A DNA stretch of 64,000 bases from the NCBI GenBank assembly GCA_007844125.1, contig CM017572.1:27454248-27518247 (forward strand). The letters run 5' to 3'. This DNA is from Sinonovacula constricta. Taxonomy: Eukaryota; Mollusca; Bivalvia; Cardiida; Solecurtidae. The notes below the pieces were generated by a model. It was given only the letters and a program-made list of their open reading frames with translations. It had not been told where the DNA came from and made no database searches. The position numbers and the translations under genes are program-made. Positions 30,201-38,812 of the stretch are shown in pieces (the stretch's first letter is position 1; the number at the start of each line of letters is the position of its first letter).

Positions 30201-33200
30201 AGAACACATGGAAATGTATACATTATACTGAATACTACTCATCGGTTTAGGTAGTCTCTATATGGATAATGTTTACATCTACACCGGGTCATACTGCACC
30301 ACTGCAATGGATAGACATAACCACTTTCCACCAAGGGATGGCTAAAAGCCTGTGTATGGCTTTTTTCCATCCGGATGGCTAAAAGTCCTAACCTACATAA
30401 GGAATCCTTTTGTAACCTCGCTACTTCCGGGTATGGAGAGTGACCTCCCTTACATCTCACACACCTATTATCTACTTGTCTCCCTCCATAAACCCATATG
30501 GAAAGAAAATGTACTTATATATTAGAAGCACTGACAACTGGGCGATTGATAAACATACTATCTCTAAATTTGTGTTATTTATTTATTTATTTATTGACAT
30601 TTAAGGTCATTAGCACATTATAACACATGATCACAGAAATATTCAATAGAATCACAGACAAGAGTTTTACAACAATATATACACTGACATACACAATGTA
30701 CAAAAGATTACTGACTAGCATCTTAAGACTAAGACAATGTACAACCATGGAGGCATACTTTTAATAAAACATTTTAATTATACATGTGTTGTAACTGGAT
30801 GCTGGGGACCTATGGATAGCCCATTAAGCTGAAAGCTTATTTCCAATGGGGTCCATTTGAGGGAATAACAAATTTAAAAAAAAAAAAGAATAAAAATAAA
30901 AGAATAAAATAAAAAAGAATAAAAAAGAATAATTATTATGTTACAGTATAGAAATATTAAACATAATGACCAAACCATAACAGGCATAGAGTCAAATATC
31001 TATACATGTATTATATTGATTTATAAGATTATAAAACCTGAATATATTGGGCAGGAAACTTATTCACTTGCCCGTAACAACAGGATGTAAATAATTGGAG
31101 ATGGTTGATTTATTACTACCATAATCCAATAAGCAACCACACCTATAAGGGACTGTTGAGCATGATCCCCGGGGTGTGTGACTTAGACACTGTGGGCAAG
31201 CACGTATAAGCTCCAGCCCTGCGTCCAACGATACCGGTGCTGCCCAGCGGGGTAATATGTATACCAACACTGTTACCCTATGCCACAACAAGTGGGCGTT
31301 CGTGGTCTAGTGGTTAAGACGTCGGACTCCGGATTGGAGGGTCCCGGGTTCGAATCCCGAAACTGACCACGTGATGTTAGTCCTTGAGCAAGACTATTTA
31401 CTGCACATTGCTCCAGGTATTCAGTACCTGAGTACTGGTTCTACCCAGGAAGTGGACAGTCGAGAGGGATTAATACAAGTTAAAAGAACTTGTTTCCCAA
31501 TCGACTATAAATAAATAGGTTTAAACTTTATGCCACAACAAACACTATAATTTTTATATGTGTACAGCAATATCACATGATAGAAATATTATAATATCAT
31601 AACCAATATATTTTACTAATAATACCACTTTTATAATACTACTATTTTTACTATAAATACCCAGTATTATTATTTTGTAAACATTTAAAAGTGTTGTTTC
31701 ATATGTAACTTGTACAATCCAAATATATCTATTTATTTTTAGATTCCTTTTGTACAGATAATATTTGTCCACCTCTGTTTGATTTGATTCAGACCATGTT
31801 TATATTAGTACACACATAATACCTTTCAAAGCATTGACTATTGGTTATTTGTTTCTTTTTCAGTACGGTATTTAACAATCTATGATTTGCCGGTTGTTTT
31901 AACTTTTGCACTATATTTGTCTTATCATTATTTATTGTACTTATAATTTATTTAAATAATTTACTGCTGTACGGTGTGTGTACGGTGTGTGTGGAGGGGG
32001 GTGGCCTCGACTCCCACACCTATGTATATAAATGTACATAAAAAGAGATGCGAAATGTGCTGAGATAAATACAGTAGGAAATCAGTGAGTCAACTGGAAG
32101 AAGATGAGAGAGAAAAGTATAATTTGGAATGCTTACACAAAAGAGAGTGACAAGTTGTCGAAAGAGAGATAAATAGTCACGATAAGCAGATATATGTAAA
32201 GCGATAAAAAGTTTTAAAATACGTCACAAAAGAGAAGTACATTTCAATCACTGTTTGCATACATGCACGCGGTATTGCATGACACTATTGTAATTGTAAC
32301 AATAACTATTTAAGGTACCGGAACTGTGACTGACATTGTGGAGATTTATAGTCATCATTGTGGTATATTCAGCGACAATATAAGACAACCATGATATGTA
32401 GGAAAACTGTACAGAGCAGTATTCGAGTTTAATGTCTTATATTACGAAAAAAAATAAGAACAACAAAACGTTATTATGTTACAGTAAAGAAATAAATACT
32501 TGTATCATTAGGTGAAGACACCAAGCATTGTAAACCGTTTGTTTTGACTGAACATATTCAATGTAAGAGATTCATTCCCTACGTGACGTAATTGGAATTA
32601 ACGTTTACAATTAGACTGCCGCGACCGTCATTTAGCGTGCGTTCGGGAAGGCAGGAGAGAATCTGATGTGTGTTAATTATCAGGATTTATATATTATATT
32701 ATATATAGGTACCTTATTGGAAGTGTAAGTTTGGGGTCGCTTTTTGGTCAATCTTGTCACTGTTGCTTTGAATATGTTTCACAATATGCTGTCATAGTAG
32801 TACTCTTTTTGGTTAAGTAAGCATGGCCCTGCTAAGCGGAGAGACTGTTTGTGAGATAATAAACGCCTGTTTCATTTCAAAATATATTTAGCAAGTGGTA
32901 GTGATTCCCTCATTTCGTTATGGAAGGGGCATTATTCTGACTTACTCATTTACCTAATGTTACCTCCCTTCTTGGTGGGTATTTGAGGTTACGTGTCAAG
33001 GAGTGAAATTGTTCTTTACTCTGTATGAAAGGTAGAAATTTTAGAAGTTACCTTAAGAATGCTCCGTTTACACACGCATAGACACGCACGCACAAACGAG
33101 CGCACACCAATTTTTAGTGAAAATGGCAAATCGGAAGAAGAAAGGAAATGAAGTTAAAATAGTAATCGCCTTTCGACAATCTTGCACGGTGTAAGCAGTT

Positions 33201-35660
33201 CCGCCCAAGCTACGCCAGTCGGTTAATGAATATTTGAATGCATTAGAACTTTGGAGATTATTGCTTACTTCTTTACACCATTAAACAAAAGCTGTTGCAT
33301 TATTCGTTGTGAAGTTTGTGATCGTTTTAATGAACGCATAAGACGTTTAATAGAAGAATGCTCTCAGAGTTTTGTGTATTAATTGAAGGTTCAAACAACG
33401 TGAGGACAACAGCAATATGCCAATAAATCGTAAGAAAAAAGTGTTAAAACAAATTGTCGACACGTCAAGAACTGAATTTCGTTTTTTATTGTTGTCTTGA
33501 GGCATTTTTTTCCACTTACAGGAGATAGCAGTTTCTACTGCCCTATCTATGAAGAAATTATATAAACATGAGGTTTACGATGCTAATTGTTAGAATTATT
33601 CATAAATAACTATACTTTATATACATTTAATTATTGTCTCACGGACTTGAGATATAGGCCGGCAGATGGAGCCTCTACATCGATTTCAGCATTAACATTG
33701 ATTCTGTGATCGACAAAGAAGAACATATTCGTGCGATATTATTGAATTTAGCACGCCCCGTCCCCAACCCGACACATCAGAAGCCAAGCTACGCTCCAGC
33801 ATTGTAGTAACATATATCAAATAATGTAGTGTGCCGAACATATATCAAAATAAGCTTGTGTTATCCTTCGAAATAGCACACATTGATCATAAAGTAGTAT
33901 GCCGAACACAGGTTTATTGTGTACATGTATACAAACAGTTGTACACTTTTCATACGTCACGCGACAAAATATGACGTCATCAATATTTTGAAAAAAACAA
34001 CAAGTTGAGCGTTCATGAAATCAGCCAAAGTGAGATGGATTCTGTGCGGTCTTGAGGAAAATTGTATAAAGATATCTTGTAAAGTATAAGTTTGAATATT
34101 ATAATAATACTTTTGAATATATGCCTTTTTAAATTGCTTATATATGCTTATATATAGTAAAAATACTGTTCCCAAACGATGGCTGTGTTTTAGATCTCTG
34201 GTTATTGTAAATGGTTAGGTCTAGACACAATGCATTTTATACATTTACTGTAAGTTTACTTAATTTGTTACTAATTCAAAAAGCAAGACGTAATTAGATT
34301 AAACTCGATGTTAAATGTTGATTGTCTTTTATTTTATTTATTGCAAAACGTTTAACGTGTTCAGATAAATGATCATGTTTTTTACATTTCCACATTTTCA
34401 GACACAAATGGCGACTTTCCCCCGTACTCAAGCTCAACCGAGCCAGGAGGACAACGTGTGTAGCAAGTGTACAGATTTGTATATTCGGGTGGTTTTTGAG
34501 TTGTATTTTTCCTGTATTTAGACCAGGCAATAGCAAGCGAATTGAAAAGTGCCATTTAACTAGCATTTGTTTACAAAGTCATTTTAATGTTAACCTGCTT
34601 TGCATGTTTATATTTTCAGGTTGTTGTGTGGATGATATTCTGTCAGCCATGTTTACTCCACCATAAACAAACTGATCGAACTTTTGCCATGACATAAAGG
34701 CCTGTATTCACCAAGCATTTCTTAACGCAAGTCACTACTTGAGTCCAAGTCACCAGTTTATACCAAGAAAACTTAGCTTTTGTATGTAGTTAAATTGTGA
34801 GTTTAAGCTCAAAATATCAAAGTAAAATTGTCATGCAACATTTCATACTTATAGCTGAATATACGCTGACGATATTGTGAATTAAAGTCCATGACTTTAT
34901 CAAGTGTTACTAAAAATGGTTGGTGTATACGGGCCAAAGACTTTATAAATGTTCTGTTTCCTCTCCCTCTATTTTCAGGTTGCACCTTTACGACTATGGA
35001 CGCTGACGTGTATTTTGTCACCAACACAATCTGTACATTTACAATGTTTTACTCTGGTCTACATTTCTGTATTTCCAGGTTGCCTTCCTCCATTCTACCC
35101 AAGTCCACGTGTACAACACAGACAGTCTGACCAGGACACGAACCGTCGAGTTGGGACATTGGATCATCAGGATCGCTTGTCATGGCGGACTGCTGTACTG
35201 TGCTGCTGGGTGGTGTGATACCATCTTGTATGTACACGACGTGAGGAGTGGCAGGAAGCTGCGGGAGATCTCCATGGATACCGACGGCCGGAAACCGTTC
35301 TCTGACATCGGACACATCGCCGTGAACAGTTCCGGCGACCGAGTCTATGTGGCTGACGGGAGAGGTCTTGTATGTGTCGGCACGGACGGGAGGGAGAAAT
35401 TCTGTCTCTCCCCGCAGGATCTCGGACTGTCTGTTGCCTGGGGTGTGACCACTGACCATCACGGTCACGTGTTTGTCTGCGGACATTACTCACATAACGT
35501 AGTCAAGGTGACCGAGGATGGTCACGTGGTAGGTCAGATATTGTCCAAGGAAGATGGAATAACGTGGCGTCCATGCTGCCTCAGTTATGATGTGAACAGA
35601 AGTTCCTTGTATGTCGGTGGGGAGAAGAGTGATCAGCTTCTGATGGTGGAATGGAAGTAA
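731..35660 (+). CDS. TRIM-like B-box/coiled-coil/beta-propeller gene, three coding exons, frameshifted
   Basis: Gene-level entry for the exons at 681-1039, 2953-3829 and 35079-35660. The predicted protein has two B-box zinc fingers, a coiled coil of about 170 residues and a C-terminal NHL/beta-propeller-like region, the architecture of the large mollusc family of RING-less TRIM-like proteins. The exons join cleanly: CAC-AG|G-AAA gives HRKC, which completes the second B-box, and GCT|GTT at phase 0 gives EVAVAFLHSTQ, which reads as a continuous propeller strand. The last intron is about 31 kb and contains a satellite array and a 6-kb mobile element. The start ATG at 731 has A at -3 and G at +4 and lies behind an acceptor at 679-680, so an upstream non-coding exon is likely outside the window. 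A single extra A in the run at 955-959 breaks the frame between the B-boxes. This is either a pseudogenising mutation or a sequence error. The family assignment is by motif; the 31-kb link is inferred from phase and product continuity, and exon 3 could instead belong to a neighbouring paralogue. Confidence 0.7.
955..959 (+). other. Homopolymer frameshift in TRIM-like exon
   Basis: The run of five A's has one base too many relative to the downstream B-box frame. The codon series shifts from GGA-AAA-ACA-TGC-TGA to a frame that continues open to the donor at 1040 and joins the next exon in phase. This is either a real indel (pseudogene or null allele) or a homopolymer sequencing error. Confidence 0.7.
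1040..2462. other. Intron 1 of the TRIM-like gene, left part
   Basis: AT-rich intron DNA with no supported gene. The open frame of about 70 codons at 2063-2275 lacks codon bias and family resemblance. No tandem repeat of note. Confidence 0.6.
2463..2719 (+). repeat. SINE family A copy 1, with internal deletion
   Basis: tRNA-like head (tggtagcgcaatcagtagag, A-box like) followed by the family body found six more times in this window: 'gctcccttgct', 'gtgtcaggataatgtgac', 'cagcactatatctgcttc' and an 'aataaacaac' tail. The segment that carries the B-box (about 30 bp after 'cgtcggctcc') is deleted here, so this copy should not be transcribed by Pol III. It sits in intron 1 of the TRIM-like gene. 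Confidence 0.85.
2953..3829 (+). CDS. TRIM-like gene, second coding exon: coiled coil and propeller start
   Basis: Acceptor ttcttttcag (ends 2952), donor GCT|GTAAGT at 3830. The frame is open throughout. It begins by completing the second B-box (KCQDPKNIRE), then runs into a long, Lys/Glu-rich helical region (roughly PEQLKSALDSINKAIEALDK to SLIEEGSTRVQ) typical of a TRIM coiled coil. After a basic linker (RRPGEKQGKKPLVEQ) a beta-propeller-like repeat starts (GCCHLSDGSLVVVDCNNSRL). An in-frame GTG at 2840 opens the frame earlier, but that lies in the intron. A second possible donor, GAG|GTAGCT at 3824, would remove two residues; the downstream GTAAGT is the better consensus and gives the better propeller strand. 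Confidence 0.85.
4017..4212 (+). repeat. SINE family D copy 1
   Basis: Diverged tRNA-like head (ggcatctgtggttgagacat) and degenerate B-box (cgtttgaaccctg), then the family D body ('agtccttcggcaagact', 'gaggactggttcttcac', 'gtgggcagtc') and an 'aataaatag' tail. Same order of motifs as the full copy at 31292-31528. Confidence 0.75.
7030..9040 (+). repeat. Higher-order duplication in satellite A, offset 1099 bp
   Basis: About 0.93 kb starting near 7030 recurs near 8129 at a constant offset of 1099 bp (18 units of 61 bp plus 1), including rare variants such as 'ttatcactgag', 'gttactcgctttaagc' and 'gttagaatccgtatat'. Parts of the same variant series also occur at about 5160-5290. Confidence 0.9.
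10850..14110 (+). repeat. Higher-order duplication in satellite A, offset ~2.42 kb
   Basis: The variant series beginning 'cagtctggtcaaaattctg' near 10900 recurs near 13320 with the same order of following variants ('ttcattattctg', 'catatttctgatg', 'gttgggtcagttatggc'). Confidence 0.85.
14590..18670 (+). repeat. Higher-order duplication in satellite A, offset 2529 bp
   Basis: About 1.55 kb beginning near 14590 recurs near 17119 at an offset of 2529 bp. The copies share even one-off changes ('actcgaaacgctg', 'gaagtgtcagttataac', 'attctggttactc') and diverge near 16140 and 18670. Each copy also contains a local ~117-bp doublet (for example near 15510 and 15627). Confidence 0.9.
21291..22145. 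other. Non-coding, AT-rich intron DNA
   Basis: Single-copy-looking AT-rich sequence between satellite A and a mobile element. A short purine-rich stretch (21340-21440) and poly-T/poly-A runs are present. No gene, RNA or repeat family supported. Confidence 0.6.
22146..22745 (+). mobile_element. Inverted-repeat MITE-like element (family E), truncated on the right
   Basis: Begins agctcacccgag, like the element at 55062-55480. The interior consists of about three diverged ~145-bp units marked by 'cttggtcagaat' at 22274 and 22419 and 'cttggccagaat' at 22565, each followed by 'tgaaatcttgga' or similar. The inverted right end found in the other copy is not seen, so this copy is truncated. The open frames of 75-86 codons within it are repeat by-products. 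Confidence 0.75.
22746..24223. other. Non-coding intron DNA with a moderately GC-rich segment
   Basis: Mostly AT-rich. A segment at about 23340-24060 is GC-richer, with two partly similar phrases ('gggaaagttgggaggactcg' and 'gggttgtcgggaggacttg') about 170 bp apart and a G-run at 23771. Opposed open frames of 111-112 codons overlap here (23725-24077) but neither shows family motifs. Possibly an old unclassified repeat. Confidence 0.5.
24233..24293 (+). repeat. Left terminal inverted repeat of the 6.16 kb element
   Basis: Contains two direct copies of ttttagccatcc (from 24242 and 24280) around 'ggaaaaaagcccatacacagg'-type sequence. Pairs with 30334-30393. Confidence 0.85.
24821..25008 (-). 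repeat. SINE family B copy, reverse, inside the 6.16 kb element
   Basis: Read on the minus strand: tRNA-like head 'gggcacccgtgggcgagcgg', B-box 'gggttcgagtacc', body 'gcggtgcgccggtgg' and 'ctttctccaccaataa'. Same family as 54216, 57526, 61014 and 62313. Confidence 0.85.
25398..25520. repeat. GTA/GTG trinucleotide microsatellite
   Basis: Interrupted run of gta, gtg and gaa triplets, including ggtggtggtggtggtg near 25438 and agtagtagtagtag near 25490. Confidence 0.9.
26646..27236. repeat. Compound tetranucleotide microsatellite with opposed halves
   Basis: (TGTA/TGTC)n and (TG)n fill 26646-27065; after a ~70-bp spacer, (GACA/GACG)n runs to 27236. The second half is on average the reverse complement of the (TCTG)n portion, so single strands could fold back. 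The Cys/Tyr/Val-rich and Thr/His-rich open frames of 140-237 codons here exist only because a 4-bp repeat reads as a 12-bp repeat in every frame. Confidence 0.95.
27930..28330 (+). repeat. Diverged direct repeat, offset ~293 bp
   Basis: The segment near 27939 (gtcgtctaaccttttgtgat ... atattcgaca) recurs diverged near 28233 (gtcatctgaccttcatggtc ... atattcgaca), both ending in a T-rich tract and 'ttgcag'. It lies inside the 6.16 kb element. Confidence 0.6.
28853..29110 (-). CDS. Unassigned open frame in the 6.16 kb element, probably not a gene
   Basis: Eighty-five codons opening at TTG, without a good ATG. There is a hydrophobic start, a Cys-containing middle with two N-glycosylation-like sites (NYT, NNT) and a hydrophobic C-terminal third. 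An acceptor-like 'cctgcttacag' lies just inside the 5' end, so it could be an exon. No family resemblance seen; AT-richness makes chance likely. Confidence 0.12.
   Translation of the reverse strand: MLILNVLLTALVIYISLNIIVCCINEDSCMSNYTESHANTLEINIDSPNYNNTKLNKSAAILLTLIPCMIYNKIIFSVQKIEKMT
29395..29457 (-). pseudogene. Exon-like fragment: possible captured terminal exon
   Basis: On the minus strand a strong acceptor (ggttcttttttcag) is followed by 20 open codons reading FHGSSVGRRHMKNEARKLEE and TAA, with an ATTAAA close downstream. The composition (charged, soluble-looking C-terminus, locally higher GC) stands out from the AT-rich surroundings. No partner exon is identified, so it may be a gene fragment captured by the 6.16 kb element, or chance. 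Confidence 0.3.
30334..30393 (-). repeat. Right terminal inverted repeat of the 6.16 kb element
   Basis: Reverse complement of the left end with one substitution and a 1-base indel; followed directly by the second tacataagg. Confidence 0.85.
30403..31278. other. Non-coding intron DNA with a poly-A-tailed segment
   Basis: A TTTA run (30579-30596), then sequence resembling the 3' end of a retroelement ('gcccattaagctgaaagct', 'ccaatggggtccatttg') leading to an A-rich tract at 30871-30930. No reverse transcriptase frame is present. 31060-31270 is GC-richer and unassigned. Confidence 0.45.
31279..31541 (+). repeat. SINE family D, full copy with 13-bp target-site duplication
   Basis: Direct repeats tatgccacaacaa at 31279-31291 and 31529-31541 flank a 237-bp element. 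The head is tRNA-like (ggtctagtggttaagacg as A-box region, gggttcgaatccc as B-box). The body has 'gtccttgagcaagac' and 'tgagtactggttctaccc', and the tail is 'aataaatagg'. The clean duplication shows retroposition, so this is not a functional tRNA gene. Confidence 0.92.
31542..34400. other. Non-coding AT-rich intron DNA
   Basis: No supported gene. Minor features are a short duplication 'tacggtgtgtg' at about 31971-31992 and a doublet 'gaacatatatcaaa' at about 33837-33849 and its neighbour. Open frames of 72-90 codons on the minus strand have no recognisable motif. Confidence 0.55.
34408..34521 (+). pseudogene. Short open frame resembling a TRIM-like N-terminus
   Basis: An ATG in good context (acaaATGG) after an acceptor-like 'ccacattttcag' opens 37 codons: MATFPRTQAQPSQEDNVCSK, then CTDLYIR, and stops. 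A short polar N-terminus running into C-x2-C resembles the start of mollusc TRIM-like proteins (compare MATKIDAEQGSDEYKDPKCF at 731), but no further zinc ligands follow. It might be a decayed or alternative first exon near the propeller exon at 35079. Weak. Confidence 0.25.
34680..34745 (+). repeat. Short dispersed repeat
   Basis: 'ggcctgtattcaccaagcat' followed by 'ttcttaacgcaagtcac' is similar to 55386-55440 ('ggtcctatattcaccaaaga'). This is a common short interspersed motif in bivalve DNA. Confidence 0.4.
35079..35660 (+). CDS. TRIM-like gene, last coding exon: C-terminal beta-propeller
   Basis: Acceptor tctgtatttccag (ends 35078), open to TAA at 35658-35660, 193 codons. Repeated blade-like strands are visible: VHVYNTDSL, GGLLYCAAGWCDTILYVHDV, IAVNSSGDRVYVADGRGLVC, TTDHHGHVFVCGHYSHNVVK and NRSSLYVGGEKSDQLLMVEW. 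Blades of the GDRVYVAD...LVCV type are NHL/six-bladed propeller-like and serve protein or RNA binding in TRIM proteins. The exon is clearly GC-richer than the coiled-coil exon. Its first residues fit phase 0 after 3829. AATAAA at 35814 is a plausible poly-A signal. Antisense frames of 108-145 codons here are shadows. Confidence 0.85.
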   Translation, partial: VAFLHSTQVHVYNTDSLTRTRTVELGHWIIRIACHGGLLYCAAGWCDTILYVHDVRSGRKLREISMDTDGRKPFSDIGHIAVNSSGDRVYVADGRGLVCVGTDGREKFCLSPQDLGLSVAWGVTTDHHGHVFVCGHYSHNVVKVTEDGHVVGQILSKEDGITWRPCCLSYDVNRSSLYVGGEKSDQLLMVEWK

Positions 35661-35813
35661 AGTTTATATTAATTATTGCCGGACATTTTGTTTTCCATTT
35701 GTGTTTCTCCTTTTGTTGCTGATTGTAACATTTTGTGAATTAGTGACTTGTTATAAAAGTGGAATTAAATCAACATTTTAGCAAAACAATCTTCCATCGA
35801 CATTTTGTTTAGG

Positions 35814-35819
35814 AATAAA
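35814..35819 (+). terminator. Poly-A signal AATAAA of the TRIM-like gene
   Basis: First canonical hexamer, about 155 bp after the stop codon at 35660. ATTAAA occurs nearer (35764). Confidence 0.5.
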
Positions 35820-38812
35820 ATGAAATTAAAACGTGTGTTTGAAATTCTGTTCTTCTGTAAATGTTACAGATAAGTATGTAGTTGATGTATTGTTGTATTT
35901 CCATTAAATATTTTGTACAAACGTTCCTATAATTAAAGTTTATTTCAATTCATTTTTATGTTTTCATCTCACTTCGCCATGTTTGTATATTTGACATCAG
36001 CATAAAAACAATTACGTCATTAATATGACGTCATCACACGCGGATCATACGTTTTCCCGCAAAATCAACAAAAAGACGTTTATTTTGCAGTAATGTCAGA
36101 TTTCTTCAGAATTTAATCAGTTTTAAAACATTTCATACTGCTATTCGTATTTTGGTTTAATACATCATTCGTGTAGCGGTATATACATAAATGCAATAAA
36201 ATCCGGCCGTTGTTAGATAAACAATCGTCAATCGATTTTCATTGTTATTATGTTTAAACAATTGTAGCCGTGACCAGCTATCTAGTTAGTTTAAAATGTT
36301 TATAGTATATAAACCTTACAAAATATGAATATTTTGAGATGTGTGGTTCAGTTAAAAAAAAAATGCGCATTTGCAACAAATAAAGTGTCAGTGATAATGT
36401 TGTACAATTAGGAACCAGATAGATCTGTGACAAATTAAAGAAAATACATTTATTGTTCAACGCTTCTAAAGAGATGGGACGAGTTTATATTCAAACCGAA
36501 ATTGATCATGATTCAGTTATGTAAATAACGATTTGATATTGCATGAAAAATTGACTAGGGCAATTTATATACGCGAAATTGTGTATAAAACGATAAAAAA
36601 TCAGTTTTTGCAAATAAAAATATTGATTTGTCTTCATAGGGTGCTCGTATGTGCGTTTTCCAAAAGATCTCGGGCAAAACAATTCAATAATGTTGCATTT
36701 AAATATTAGTAACATTTAATAACAATATAATTTGCAAAAAGTACATGTTTTTATTGTCTCTGGTAACGGTTGATCCCATAATCGATGTCTATGCAGGAAT
36801 CTCTGCGTATATGTAACAATACCGGTTTTTATATCATTCCATATCCTAAATTGTGCTTGATTCCAAGAGCGGATCTAGGATTTTACCCCGAGCGGGAGTG
36901 ACCTTTCTTCAAATGTTTAAACGGCTTTACTGCATCATTGTGGATTTATTTACACGCAATTGCCATATATTACGTATAGAAGACATTGAATGACCCTTAG
37001 ATACCATTAATGATGTATTCGAAGGTTGCTTTGAAAACATTTGCTGTTAGGGTGCTCCGGGACAGGCTACCCTGTAAAAACAATTTCTGGAATGCCGGAT
37101 ATGTGGTCTGACGCAAATCGGGATCACATCCGATAAAATTTCACCAGCCGTTAAAAGTAAACTGATGTAATATATTTGTTAGATCTATTCGTATCCCCCA
37201 CCCCCAATCCGATCCTGGATTAGAAATATTGATAAAATTACAAAAAAGATATTGCACCTTGTTATTTAGTTTGTCAGTTATCTATTCTATGAACAAATGT
37301 GTCACAGAAGATGTATTCATAATTGATAATTGTTATATTGTATTTATTGTTTTTTTAAGAACAGAACGTGTTTAAAGCGGCATGGACATTGTTTAACATA
37401 CATTGTATATGTACATGATTCGTACTACATGTTGTTTTTGTTGTTCTTTTTTAAATATTCCGTCACTGTCAAGCCAAATGTACAGGTTTAAGATCAATGA
37501 TTGTTCAGTTTATGCAAGAAGTATAAACATGATAAGTATTCGAGAAAAGGCTGTTTAAATGTATACTAGTTAGATTGGGTTTCCTGTATGTAATTAAGTT
37601 TGAAGAAATCTATTAGTGTTTGCTTTGCTTAAACTAATTACAATCAAATCTGATGTTGACTATACACAAATAAATGACTCTTTTCTTGAATTACGCCCAA
37701 AAGGTTTTTAGCAAATAAGAATAAACATGTTCGGTTGCATACATTTGCTATTAGAATGCCGCATACCATCGTCGGCAACCACCGTACTTTCTTCCGTTAC
37801 ACTCCGTACATAACGCAGCATAGCGGAGTAATGTAACGGGGATAACCAACGATGGCCGCATACGTGAATCGGGGTCCAATTGCGATACGTTTTCCATAGA
37901 TATGATGTATGAAGTTTGGGCGAAAACTCAAGAGAAGCGTTATTTATCTGTGATATTAATGGTTCTTATTTGAATTATTAATTTTTGTTAGGATATAGCT
38001 TAAACTAGTAAATGTTTGAGTTGATTGGTACATCGAATAGACTATAATAATAGCTGTACTTGTGTATATGTTTTCGAATGTAAAAACTTGTGTTTGATAG
38101 AGATGCCAATATATATTTGTGTTTGTTTAGTTTTCTCTTCTTAAAGTAGTTAATCTAATATCTCTATATCTGTATATAGATAATAAACTATTTAATGTAT
38201 GCTTTTGGTCATTTTGTCAGTGAAAATCCCATAACCTCAAAACCAGAAAAAACTATCAGTTAACTTTTACTAACCCTAACGATATTTTCCAAACACTAAA
38301 TACTGCTAGGGAAAAAAACAGTATTTTAAATATTAATTTAAATAACATTACTGATATAAATGTCACAACACAATGTAAAGGTTAAAACTATAATAGGCAC
38401 ACTATAATAACAATTTATATAATATCTATTATTTAAATATTTCGAAAATTATCAAATCCCGCGTTAATAAGAGCGAGATTTACAGGGTCGGGGTTACCAC
38501 CCCCATGTTTATATGAGTTTGCTTACTTTATAGGTATTTTACATTAATGTAAGTGTTAACTAGAGAAACCGGTGTTATATTTATTTAATTTTATGTATTT
38601 TCCCCCTTGATGGATACAAATATACATACAGGAAAGATATAGTTATAAACACCACTCCAGGAAAACAAGGCGTAAGGTCAACGCTTCGTTTGATATTTCT
38701 TTTACAAATCTGTATTTTTATCCATTATAAATCTTTAATCACTTTTCGATGACTATCTTTTTACCTTTTTACTTAGATATCGTTTTTTTTTTAATTTAAT
38801 ATGTAGGAAGAC
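35820..38812. other. Intergenic AT-rich DNA
   Basis: No supported gene. 36867-37222 may be an old inverted-repeat element: 'agcggatctaggatt' near the left and 'aatccgatcctggatt' near the right are imperfectly inverted. A stem-loop sequence lies at 37756-37860 (separate entry). Confidence 0.5.
37756..37860. repeat. Fold-back (imperfect palindrome)
   Basis: 'atgccgcataccatcgtcgg' pairs with 'aacgatggccgcata' on the right, and inside it 'ccgttacactccg' pairs with 'cggagtaatgtaacgg' around a short loop. Looks like a small MITE or hairpin. Confidence 0.65.

Larger units (their letters stand above)
24224..30402. mobile_element. 6.16 kb element with ~60-bp terminal inverted repeats and 9-bp target-site duplication
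   Basis: The element spans 24233-30393. The left end (ggttagcacttttagccatc, 24233 on) and right end (30334-30393, reverse complement) match over about 60 bp with one substitution and one extra C, both containing the palindrome ccatccggatgg. Perfect 9-bp direct repeats tacataagg flank it at 24224-24232 and 30394-30402. A 9-bp duplication with longish inverted ends fits Mutator-like (MULE) elements and does not exclude Merlin or Rehavkus types. No transposase frame is visible, so it is non-autonomous or badly decayed. The interior holds a SINE B, trinucleotide and tetranucleotide microsatellites, a diverged ~300-bp direct repeat and an exon-like fragment at 29395-29457 on the minus strand. Confidence 0.85.

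Noticed and set aside
34979..35078. Earlier acceptor (tattttcag at about 34978) as start of the propeller exon
   Set aside because: Its reading frame (VAPLRLWTL...) does not lead into the propeller frame; the acceptor at 35077-35078 gives phase 0 and a continuous strand.
35049..35493. Antisense frames of 108 and 145 codons over the propeller exon
   Set aside because: Shadows of a GC-rich coding exon on the + strand; no motifs of their own.
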